From CAYXGE01 sp964464435 (GTDB taxonomy: Bacteria > Pseudomonadota > Gammaproteobacteria > Burkholderiales > Methylophilaceae), in NCBI GenBank assembly GCA_964464435.1, contig CAYXGE010000106.1:1-5487 (forward strand): a stretch of DNA of 5,487 nt. The letters are read 5' to 3'. Position numbers and translations under genes: made by a program. Below the pieces are notes generated by a model, which was not told where the DNA came from, made no database searches, and saw only the letters and a program-made list of their open reading frames with translations. Positions 1 to 5,487 of this stretch are shown one piece after another (the first letter of the stretch is position 1; each line of letters begins with the position of its first letter).

Positions 1-40
1 ATATTTTGCTAAATTTAATACTGTATTGATCTGTTTGATT

Positions 41-44
41 GGAG
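41..44 (+). promoter_or_regulatory. Shine-Dalgarno site deciding the start of the first gene
   Basis: GGAG lies 7 nt before the ATG at 52. A TTG at 49 directly precedes that ATG in the same frame and would leave a spacer of only 4 nt, so the ATG is the better start. Confidence 0.6.
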
Positions 45-51
45 CTTATTG

Positions 52-678
52 ATGAATATTCTTCAAATTATCAGTGAACAAATGCAAGTCATGAAGTTGC
101 CGCTATATGCAGTGACTGTAGCTGCAACTCCACGTCCAGATACCCCTTTGCTGTTAATACTCCATTGGCATGGTTTTTTGAAGCACAAAGTTGCTAACTT
201 ACCCAATTTAGCCCCATTGCTATTATCAGTGCCAGGGTCAGTATTGCAAATTAATAACCGATGGCAGAGAACAGAGTCTTTAGATGCATCTTTGTTGGAC
301 GCTGCATGGCAATTAGGAGCATGGGACCTGCAACGCAACGAACATCGATCACCAAATCACATAGGCGCACCTCAGCAAGAAACACTAGAGTGCATGAAAG
401 CCTTTGGAAAATATATACCTGAAGATGATAGCTTTGCAATCACTGAAGCACCTGATCAAGAAGAAATGTTAAGCCTAGCTAAAAAAATTGGCTATGTTCA
501 GTGGCAATTTCGTCCAGTATTTGGAGGAATATGGAAGGACCTTGCTGAGGATAACACCTTGAATAATGATGGAAAACGTGAGCCCCCTTGCCCATTAATG
601 CCCGAGGTTTTACACGGCGGAAAACATAGCCATTTCTCCTACAGACTTGGAAGAATAGAACGAATTATTCTGCCTTAA
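52..678 (+). CDS. Hypothetical protein, 208 residues, family not recognised
   Basis: This is an intact frame from ATG 52 to TAA 676-678, with a GGAG ribosome site 7 nt upstream. I do not recognise the family and assign no function. There is no signal peptide. The hydrophobic stretch around residues 31-40 (TPLLLILHWH) is short and ends in His-Trp-His, so it looks more like a buried beta strand than a membrane span. The C-terminal third is the most distinctive part: aromatic residues at 149-161, then a Cys-Pro at 180-181 and a His-rich run (H188, H192, H194) before a basic tail ending ERIILP. C180 and these histidines could form a metal site, but that is only a guess. It is followed by the groE promoter region, so it is probably a separate transcription unit. 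Coding status is supported by its length and clean start; the antisense frames over it look like shadows. Confidence 0.75.
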   Translation: MNILQIISEQMQVMKLPLYAVTVAATPRPDTPLLLILHWHGFLKHKVANLPNLAPLLLSVPGSVLQINNRWQRTESLDASLLDAAWQLGAWDLQRNEHRSPNHIGAPQQETLECMKAFGKYIPEDDSFAITEAPDQEEMLSLAKKIGYVQWQFRPVFGGIWKDLAEDNTLNNDGKREPPCPLMPEVLHGGKHSHFSYRLGRIERIILP

Positions 679-682
679 AATT

Positions 683-711
683 TTTTTATTTTTAGCACTT
701 GAAAATAAAAA
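683..711. repeat. A/T-only inverted repeat flanking the groE -35 box
   Basis: TTTTTATTTT (683-692) is perfectly complementary to AAAATAAAAA (702-711) across a 9-nt centre that contains GCACTT. It begins 4 bp after the stop codon of the upstream gene and encloses the start of the sigma-32 -35 box. A stem made only of A-T pairs is weak as a terminator. It may simply reflect an A/T-rich upstream region, or it may soften the DNA around the promoter. Confidence 0.4.
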
Positions 712-724
712 TATCAGCCCATAT
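698..724 (+). promoter_or_regulatory. Probable sigma-32 (RpoH) heat-shock promoter of groESL
   Basis: The -35 box CTTGAA (698-703) and the -10 box CCCATAT (718-724) are separated by 14 bp. These match the known RpoH consensus (CTTGAA, then CCCATNT), and the spacing equals that of the E. coli groE promoter as I recall it. Transcription would begin near 731, giving a groES leader of about 105 nt. The 692-700 segment TTAGCACTT resembles the left arm of a CIRCE operator (TTAGCACTC), but the matching right arm is absent, so HrcA control is not supported. Confidence 0.75.
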
Positions 725-734
725 TTTCAATTTT

Positions 735-752
735 GTTAGCAATCATGCTGAC
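735..752 (+). other. Small hairpin at the 5' end of the predicted groES leader
   Basis: GTTAGCA (735-741) can pair with TGCTGAC (746-752) around the loop ATCA, giving seven pairs with one G-U wobble. It would lie only a few nucleotides from the predicted transcript start, where it could protect the mRNA 5' end. It is short, and no function is shown. Confidence 0.3.
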
Positions 753-836
753 CAATCTTATTAAATGTCACTGCAAAAAGTACATTTAGTATGATTCATT
801 TATTTATGTTGACTTAATTCGCTAAGGAGATAAAAG

Positions 837-1154
837 ATGCAAATTCGTCCCTTATATGATCGCGTTATTGTGAAGCGAGTCGAACATTCTCGTACGACAG
901 CTTCAGGTATTGTGATTCCAGATACTGCCGCAGAAAAACCAGAACAAGGAGAGGTTGTTGCTGTTGGCAAAGGTAAACAATTAAATGATGGTTCATTACG
1001 TGAACTAGAAGTTAAAGTTGGAGAATTAGTTTTGTTTGGCAAATACGCAGGACAAACTGTAAAAATTGATGGACAAGAATTTTTGGTGTTAAAAGAAGAA
1101 GATATCTTGGGCATCATTGAGGGCAGTCAAGCTAATCTCAAAAAAGTAGCCTAA
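837..1154 (+). CDS. groES: Co-chaperonin GroES (10 kDa chaperonin)
   Basis: GroES is the heptameric lid that caps GroEL in the cytosol and closes the folding chamber during the ATP cycle. The 105-residue protein opens with the family signature IRPLYDRVIVKR (residues 3-14). The mobile loop that binds GroEL follows at roughly 16-32 and includes TASGIVIPD, and then comes the barrel segment with GEVVAVGKGK. The core ends with KYAGQTVKIDGQEFLVLKEEDILGII. The usual length is 95-97 residues. This one has a short extra tail after IIEG (SQANLKKVA), which adds about nine residues. The ATG has a strong AAGGAGA site (824-830) 6 nt upstream. groEL begins 28 bp downstream on the same strand, so the two form a normal groE operon, probably driven by the sigma-32 promoter at 698-724. 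Confidence 0.97.
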   Translation: MQIRPLYDRVIVKRVEHSRTTASGIVIPDTAAEKPEQGEVVAVGKGKQLNDGSLRELEVKVGELVLFGKYAGQTVKIDGQEFLVLKEEDILGIIEGSQANLKKVA

Positions 1155-1182
1155 TTAACGATTGAAAGAAAGGAGAATATAA

Positions 1183-2756
1183 ATGGCAGCTAAAGAAGTT
1201 AAGTTTCATGATCATGCGCGTGCGCGTATTGTAAATGGCGTCAATATTCTTGCTGACGCAGTCAAAGTGACTTTAGGCCCTAAAGGTCGAAATGTCTTGC
1301 TAGAAAGAAGCTATGGTGCACCTGTTATCACTAAAGACGGCGTATCTGTAGCAAAAGAAATTGAGCTTAAAGATAAATTTGAAAACATGGGCGCTCAGAT
1401 GGTTAAGCAAGTTGCGTCTAAAACAGCAGATGTTGCAGGAGACGGTACAACCACTGCGACTGTCTTAGCGCAAGCAATCGTGCAAGAGGGTATGAAGCAT
1501 GTTGCAGCAGGTGTTAACCCCATGGATTTAAAACGTGGTATTGATAAAGCAGTATCTGCAGTCGTTGAAGAGCTACAAAAGCTATCAAAACCAATTACCA
1601 CAAATAAAGAAATTGCACAGGTTGGCGCGATTTCTGCAAATTCTGATACCGATATCGGCAACATTATTGCTGAAGCCATGGAAAAAGTTGGTAAAGAAGG
1701 TGTGATTACAGTCGAAGATGGTAAATCTTTGCAGAACGAGTTAGAAGTTGTAGAGGGTATGCAATTTGACCGTGGTTATCTAAGCCCATATTTTATTAAT
1801 AACCCAGAAAAGCAAATTGCAGTACTAGAAGATCCAATGATTCTTCTTTATGACAAAAAAATCTCAAATATCAGAGATTTACTCCCAACATTAGAGAATG
1901 TGGCAAAAGCGAACAAGCCTTTACTCATTGTTGCCGAAGATGTTGAAGGAGAAGCGCTAGCAACCCTAGTCGTAAACAGCATGCGCGGCATTCTCAAAGT
2001 GGCTGCAGTAAAAGCGCCAGGCTTTGGTGATCGCCGTAAAGCAATGTTGGAGGATATTGCAATCTTAACAGGTGCTACGGTCATATCTGAAGAAACTGGT
2101 AAACAGCTTGAGAAAGCTGGTATCGAAGATTTAGGTCGTGCTAAACGTGTTGAAATACAAAAAGAAAACACCATTATTATTGATGGTGCTGGTAACCAAG
2201 ACACCATTAAAGCACGTGTTAAAACGATACAAACGCAGATTGAAGAAGCAACATCTGATTACGATAAAGAGAAGTTGCAAGAGCGTATTGCTAAGCTTGC
2301 AGGCGGGGTCGCTGTCATTAAAATCGGTGCAGCAACTGAGGTCGAAATGAAAGAGAAAAAAGACCGCGTTGATGATGCCTTACACGCTACGCGTGCCGCT
2401 GTAGAAGAGGGCATAGTAGCTGGTGGAGGCGTTGCTTTACTACGAGCTCGCAGCCAAATTAACAACCTCAAAGGTGATAATGAAGATCAGCAAGCTGGCA
2501 TACGTATCGTCCTTAGAGCCATTGAGGAACCACTGAGAGCTATTGTAACTAATGCGGGTGATGAACCATCAGTTGTAGTTGCCAAAGTTCTTGAAGGTAA
2601 AGGAAATTATGGCTATAACGCTGCTACTGGTGAATATGCAGATCTAGTTGAAACTGGCGTGGTTGACCCCACCAAAGTAACACGAACAGCTCTGCAAAAT
2701 GCGGCATCAATCGCTGGTTTAATCCTCACCACAGATGCAACAATTGCTGAGCTACC
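1183..2756 (+). CDS. groEL: Chaperonin GroEL (60 kDa chaperonin), 3' end lost in assembly gap
   Basis: GroEL forms the double-ring ATP-driven folding chamber in the cytosol and works with the upstream GroES. Numbering matches E. coli without gaps at the key sites: GPKG at 32-35, D52, the nucleotide motif GDGTTTAT at 86-93 with D87, the hydrolysis residue D398 in DDALHATRA, GGG at 414-416, and D495 in DPTKV. The equatorial, intermediate and apical domains are all present. The readable frame stops after 524 codons and two bases, where 100 N begin. GroEL is normally about 540-550 residues, so only the extreme C terminus, usually a Gly-Gly-Met-rich tail, and the stop codon are missing. The start ATG has an AGGAG site (1171-1175) 7 nt upstream. 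No frameshift or key-residue loss is visible, so this should be a functional gene whose end is unsequenced. Confidence 0.97.
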
Positions 2757-2856
2757 NNNNNNNNNNNNNNNNNNNNNNNNNNNNNNNNNNNNNNNNNNNN
2801 NNNNNNNNNNNNNNNNNNNNNNNNNNNNNNNNNNNNNNNNNNNNNNNNNNNNNNNN
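2757..2856. other. Assembly gap of 100 N
   Basis: Exactly 100 undetermined bases, the usual placeholder for a gap of unknown length. It hides the 3' end of groEL, any terminator after it, and the 5' part of the sugar dehydrogenase gene. The open frame that runs through it joins two unrelated proteins by chance of frame and is not a real fusion. Confidence 0.97.
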
Positions 2857-3558
2857 ATTGCCAGCCCAGATGGCACAAAACTATATATTACTGTGGGTTC
2901 AAACAGTAATATTGGCGAAAAAGGTATGGAAAATGAAATAGGCAGAGCAGCTATTTGGGAATTTGATATTCGAACTGGCAAGCATCGCCAATTTGCGACT
3001 GGCTTACGTAACCCAAATGGTATGGCTTGGGAACCTACAAATAATACTCTGTGGGTTGTAGTGAACGAACGCGACGAAATTGGCAGTGATTTGGTACCTG
3101 ACTATCTGACATCGGTCAAAGAAGGTGGATTTTACGGTTGGCCTTACAGCTATTACGGCCAACACATAGATGAACGCGTACAACCACAACGCCCCGATTT
3201 GGTTGCTAGTGCGCTATCACCAGATTATGCACTTGGCCCACATACAGCCTCACTTGGTTTGGCGTTTTCACAGGATAATCAATTATCACAAACCTTCAAG
3301 CAAGGCATGTTTATAGGTCAACATGGCTCTTGGAATCGTAAACCGTTTAGTGGATATAAAGTCATTTTTGTTCCATTTAAAGACGGCCAACCCGCTGGAA
3401 TGCCCATCGATGTTTTAACTGGCTTTTTAAACAGTCAGGATGAAGCGCAGGGCAGGCCCGTTGGTGTTCTGATAGATAGTAGCGGTGGGTTGCTGGTGGC
3501 GGATGATGTTGGTAATACAATATGGCGCGTGAAACAAGACAATGCCAATACACACTAA
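2857..3558 (+). CDS. PQQ-dependent sugar (sorbosone-type) dehydrogenase, C-terminal part only
   Basis: The 233 visible residues match the glucose/sorbosone dehydrogenase family (GSDH, COG2133). These are six-bladed beta-propeller enzymes that use PQQ to oxidise aldose or aldehyde sugars, usually in the periplasm. Visible family segments, counted from the gap edge, are SPDGTKLYITVGSNSN (3-18), GLRNPNGMAWEP (49-60, the Gly-x-Arg-Asn loop whose arginine contacts PQQ in characterised members), NERDEIGSDLVPDY (70-83), GGFYGWPYSYYG (90-101), LGPHTASLGLAF (126-137), and IGQHGSWNRKPFSGYKVIFVPF (153-174, with the conserved GSWNR). The closing blade includes GLLVADDVGNTIWRV. Relatives are commonly about 400-450 residues including a signal peptide, so roughly the first half is in or beyond the gap. 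Substrate cannot be assigned. The lipoprotein gene downstream on the same strand may be cotranscribed. Confidence 0.88.
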   Translation: MASPDGTKLYITVGSNSNIGEKGMENEIGRAAIWEFDIRTGKHRQFATGLRNPNGMAWEPTNNTLWVVVNERDEIGSDLVPDYLTSVKEGGFYGWPYSYYGQHIDERVQPQRPDLVASALSPDYALGPHTASLGLAFSQDNQLSQTFKQGMFIGQHGSWNRKPFSGYKVIFVPFKDGQPAGMPIDVLTGFLNSQDEAQGRPVGVLIDSSGGLLVADDVGNTIWRVKQDNANTH

Positions 3559-3562
3559 AAAC

Positions 3563-3640
3563 ATGATGATAACTTTGTGTATTAGCGCATCTTGTACGCT
3601 TGGCATTTTGATTATGCAATGTTGTGAGGTAAGCATCTAA
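3563..3640 (+). CDS. Possible 25-codon hydrophobic small ORF
   Basis: An ATG at 3563, with a second ATG next to it at 3566, opens 25 codons ending in TAA 3638-3640. The frame fills almost the whole 84-bp space between the dehydrogenase stop and the lipoprotein start. The peptide is hydrophobic, has four cysteines, and contains a run reading LGILIMQCC. There is no clear ribosome site before its ATG. Its stop is 2 bp before the ATG of the lipoprotein gene, an arrangement suited to translational coupling. It could be a leader peptide, a tiny membrane protein, or simply chance. Confidence 0.25.
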   Translation: MMITLCISASCTLGILIMQCCEVSI

Positions 3641-3642
3641 CC

Positions 3643-4506
3643 ATGCGTATATTACAGCTAGTTTGTATTGTGATCATCATCTTTACAATCAATAGTTGTA
3701 GTTTGGTTCAATCAGTTTATAACAATGCACCAGAAGTCATGAGTTGGTGGTTAGATGAGTATTTTGATTTTACAAAGGCACAAAAAGCCTTGCTTAGCCC
3801 TGCATTACATCAGGTGCATGAGTGGCACCGTAATGAACAGTTACCAGAGTATATTGCCATACTACAAGGGCTTAAGTATAGCGCAAGCAGAGACAGTATC
3901 ACAGCCAGTGAAGCCTGCGAACATATCGAAAAAATGAAAACAAGCTTTAGTACACTACAACTTGCTTTTATTCCGACTATCCTAGAATTAGCGCCATTAA
4001 TTAGCGACAAACAATTGGCTTATTTAAAGCAAAAATTAGCGAAACGCGCTGACAAGTGGAAATCTGAATGGTGGCAAGCAACGCCTGCCGCGCAGCTTGA
4101 AGCTAGACTTGAAAAAACCGAAGAGTATGTTGAAAAAGTATATGGCTCGGTGAATGCAGCGCAACTGGCGCTCATTAAGCAAAAGCTACAAGAAACCCCA
4201 ACGCAACCAGCTATTGTCTATGCCGAAATACTCAGGCGCAATGAAGATATCGTGCAAATCATCATTGCTTTGAGAGAAAACGCACTGAATGAAGAGCAAA
4301 AAACAGCATTAATCAAAGCTGGATTTACGCGCCTGCAAGAAAGCCCCAATAAAGCGTATCAGCAACATGCTAACCAAATTAACCAGCGGACTTGCGACAT
4401 CATTGCAGATGTTCATAATCTCTCAGATGCAAAACAAAAAAAGCATGCCAGCGATTGGTTTTGGCAATTTGAGCAACAACTAAAAGGCCTCAGCAATCCT
4501 CAATAA
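3643..4506 (+). CDS. DUF6279-type lipoprotein, probably outer-membrane
   Basis: The 287-residue protein begins with Met-Arg and a hydrophobic stretch (residues 3-16) ending in the lipobox INSC. This predicts cleavage by signal peptidase II and lipidation at C19. Asn at the -2 position is less usual, but Ser at +2 carries no inner-membrane retention (Asp) signal, so outer-membrane sorting is expected. The mature part opens with YNNAPEVMSWWLDEYFDF (26-43), followed by a Q at 47 and HEWHRNEQLPEY (59-70). This is the pattern I associate with the DUF6279 family of unknown function. The rest is largely alpha-helical and rich in Lys, Glu and Gln, with aromatic WW pairs at 35-36 and 143-144. The ATG is the only start that fits: TGA at 3625-3627 closes the frame just upstream. 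The nearest GAGG (3626-3629) is 13 nt away, too far to be ideal, so coupling to the small upstream frame is possible. Function is unknown. Confidence 0.8.
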   Translation: MRILQLVCIVIIIFTINSCSLVQSVYNNAPEVMSWWLDEYFDFTKAQKALLSPALHQVHEWHRNEQLPEYIAILQGLKYSASRDSITASEACEHIEKMKTSFSTLQLAFIPTILELAPLISDKQLAYLKQKLAKRADKWKSEWWQATPAAQLEARLEKTEEYVEKVYGSVNAAQLALIKQKLQETPTQPAIVYAEILRRNEDIVQIIIALRENALNEEQKTALIKAGFTRLQESPNKAYQQHANQINQRTCDIIADVHNLSDAKQKKHASDWFWQFEQQLKGLSNPQ

Positions 4507-4511
4507 TTCCA

Positions 4512-4566
4512 ATCAGCAGTATGAACGTATTAACAATTTTAGTTAGGTTGAAACATATGTGCTGAT
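4512..4566. repeat. Long-loop inverted repeat after the lipoprotein gene
   Basis: ATCAGCA (4512-4518) pairs with TGCTGAT (4560-4566), and the stem continues inward as GTATG (4519-4523) against CATAT (4554-4558), with one G-U pair and a bulged G at 4559. That makes about 12 pairs around a 30-nt loop. It begins 6 bp after the lipoprotein stop and is followed by an A-run and then T-poor sequence, so it is not a classical intrinsic terminator on the + strand. It may stabilise the 3' end of the transcript. Confidence 0.35.
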
Positions 4567-4641
4567 GAAAAAATTTAGATTTGATTATTGGTATGGTCTT
4601 TTCAGCTTGAAATATCGTCTGATATATCCCTTCATTGCTTT

Positions 4642-4677
4642 ATATGGTCGCCGAAAATTATATAATTAGTACCATAT
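4642..4677. repeat. Nested palindrome directly after the cfa-like stop codon
   Basis: ATATGGT (4642-4648) is complementary to ACCATAT (4671-4677). The 22-nt interior holds the perfect 12-bp palindrome AATTATATAATT (4656-4667). The outer arm abuts the stop codon of the minus-strand gene. No T-run follows on the minus strand, so termination is possible but not convincing, and a protein-binding site is an alternative. No gene was found between 4507 and 4677. Confidence 0.4.
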
Positions 4678-5487
4678 CTAACTTAAGCAACTTCTTCTGT
4701 TTTCAGGTTTTGCAAGCAGCAAATGCACATCACCCAAGGCGCGTTCTTCAAAGCCGCCTTCGCAGTAGCAGAGGTAAAACTCCCACATTTTAATAAACTC
4801 TTCTGAGTAGCCTAGTTGGCGTACTTGTTGAATATTGGCAAAGAAGTTTTCGCGCCACATGCGTAGGGTGGTGGCGTAGTGCGGGCCTATGTCTTCTAAA
4901 TCAAATAGTCGCATGTCGCTTACTTTGGTAATGCTGGCGAGCATGGCGGTGTTGGAGGGGATGTTAGAGCCGGGGAAGATGTAACGCTGAATAAAGTCGA
5001 CTGATTGAATGGCGCTTTGGTAGCGTTGGTCGGCAATGGTGATGGCTTGTATCAGCGCTAAGCCATTGGGTTTAAGCAGTGTGCTGACTTTGGCGAAGTA
5101 GGTGTCATAAAACTGGTGGCCTACGGCTTCTATCATTTCAATGGAGACGAGTTTGTCGTATTGTCCTGTGAGGTGGCGGTAATCTTCAAGCAGTAGAGTG
5201 ATGCGGTCTTGCAGGCCTGCGGCTTCAACGCGGGTTTTGGCAAGGGCGTATTGTTGTTTTGAGATGGTGGTAGTGGTGACTTTGCAGCCATAGTTTGTGG
5301 CGGCGTAAATGGCAAAGCCGCCCCAGCCTGTGCCGATTTCTATGACGTGGTCTGTGGGTTTTAAGTCTAATTTATCACAAATGGTTTTGAGCTTGAGCTC
5401 AGATGCGGCTTGCAGCGTGTTGGTGCTAGCGTCAAACATGGCGCTGGAATACATCATGGTGGGGTCTAAAAACAGCGCGAACATGTC
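4678..5487 (-). CDS. Cfa-family fatty-acyl-phospholipid methyltransferase, N-terminus beyond window
   Basis: The 269 visible residues are the catalytic part of the cyclopropane-fatty-acyl-phospholipid synthase family (COG2230). These enzymes use S-adenosylmethionine to add a methylene or methyl group to unsaturated acyl chains of membrane phospholipids. Counting from the window edge, the visible landmarks are LDPTMMYSSAMF (7-18), SAM motif I VIEIGTGWGG (48-57), TISKQQYALA (74-83), LLEDYRHLTGQYDKLVSIEMIEAVG split across 99-123, QAITIADQRY (147-156), FIQRYIFPG (165-173), GPHYATTLRMW (201-211) and the C-terminal FYLCYCEGGF (237-246). Against E. coli Cfa, E239 (here E120), I268 (I149) and Y317 (Y204) are kept, but C139 is Ser (S15) and H266 is Gln (Q147). 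The frame is open at 5487, and a start ATG at 5482-5484 would be internal, since relatives have about 120-150 more residues upstream. It converges with the lipoprotein gene. Its G+C looks higher than its neighbours. Whether it makes cyclopropane rings or another methylated lipid is unknown. Confidence 0.92.
   Translation of the reverse strand, partial: DMFALFLDPTMMYSSAMFDASTNTLQAASELKLKTICDKLDLKPTDHVIEIGTGWGGFAIYAATNYGCKVTTTTISKQQYALAKTRVEAAGLQDRITLLLEDYRHLTGQYDKLVSIEMIEAVGHQFYDTYFAKVSTLLKPNGLALIQAITIADQRYQSAIQSVDFIQRYIFPGSNIPSNTAMLASITKVSDMRLFDLEDIGPHYATTLRMWRENFFANIQQVRQLGYSEEFIKMWEFYLCYCEGGFEERALGDVHLLLAKPENRRSCLS

Noticed and set aside
676..700. Intrinsic terminator after the first gene, from the T-rich run
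   Set aside because: The T-run is not preceded by any G/C-containing stem, and the only stem there is pure A-T.
692..718. CIRCE operator (HrcA site) upstream of groES
   Set aside because: The left-arm-like TTAGCACTT is present, but the positions where the right arm GAGTGCTAA should lie do not match.
790..814. Housekeeping sigma-70 promoter close to groES, from TATGAT at 790-795 or TTGACT at 809-814
   Set aside because: TATGAT has no acceptable -35 partner 16-18 bp upstream, and TTGACT would place its -10 box inside groES.
800..1117. 105-codon minus-strand frame opposite groES
   Set aside because: It is antisense to a clearly conserved gene and is low-complexity Ser/Thr/Pro-rich, as expected of a shadow.
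2138..2350. 70-codon + strand frame inside groEL
   Set aside because: It lies wholly within the conserved groEL coding sequence in another frame, and its Lys/Leu-rich composition is typical of a shadow frame.
3377..3636. Minus-strand frames of 69-80 codons opposite the dehydrogenase end and the spacer
   Set aside because: They overlap the conserved dehydrogenase C terminus, lack ribosome sites and resemble no family.
5482..5484. True start codon of the Cfa-like gene at the ATG near the window edge
   Set aside because: The ATG falls inside a conserved catalytic-domain segment, and the frame stays open to the edge, so it is an internal methionine.

Overview
The window reads as a piece of a draft or metagenomic scaffold from a betaproteobacterium, most likely in or near the Nitrosomonadales/Methylophilaceae. 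The assignment rests on the GroES and GroEL sequences, a modest G+C content (about 40% by eye over most genes), Gram-negative lipoprotein logic, and a proteobacterial Cfa-like methyltransferase. It is an inference from sequence flavour, not a phylogeny.

Layout on the + strand, left to right: an unrecognised 208-residue protein (52-678); a 158-bp intergenic stretch with a near-consensus sigma-32 heat-shock promoter (698-724); groES (837-1154) and groEL (1183-2756), a standard groE operon with a 28-bp gap between the genes. groEL is cut off about 20-25 residues before its expected end by a run of exactly 100 N (2757-2856), an assembly placeholder. To the right of the gap lies the C-terminal part of a PQQ-dependent sugar (sorbosone-type) dehydrogenase (2857-3558). 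It is followed by a possible 25-codon small ORF (3563-3640) and a DUF6279-type outer-membrane lipoprotein (3643-4506). After a 171-bp convergent intergenic region with two inverted repeats comes the 3' part of a Cfa-family methyltransferase on the - strand (4678-5487), which runs off the window edge.

The most important caution is that one open frame runs from groEL through the N-run into the dehydrogenase. This 791-codon 'fusion' is an artefact of the gap and should not be annotated as one protein. Adjacency of groEL and the dehydrogenase also depends on the scaffolding being correct.

Functionally, groES and groEL form the cytosolic chaperonin and are probably heat-induced. The dehydrogenase and the lipoprotein would act in the cell envelope and may be cotranscribed. 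The Cfa-like enzyme modifies phospholipid acyl chains but carries substitutions at two bicarbonate-ligand positions, which sets it apart from the classical E. coli enzyme. I found no CRISPR array, RNA gene, insertion sequence or convincing new multi-gene system.
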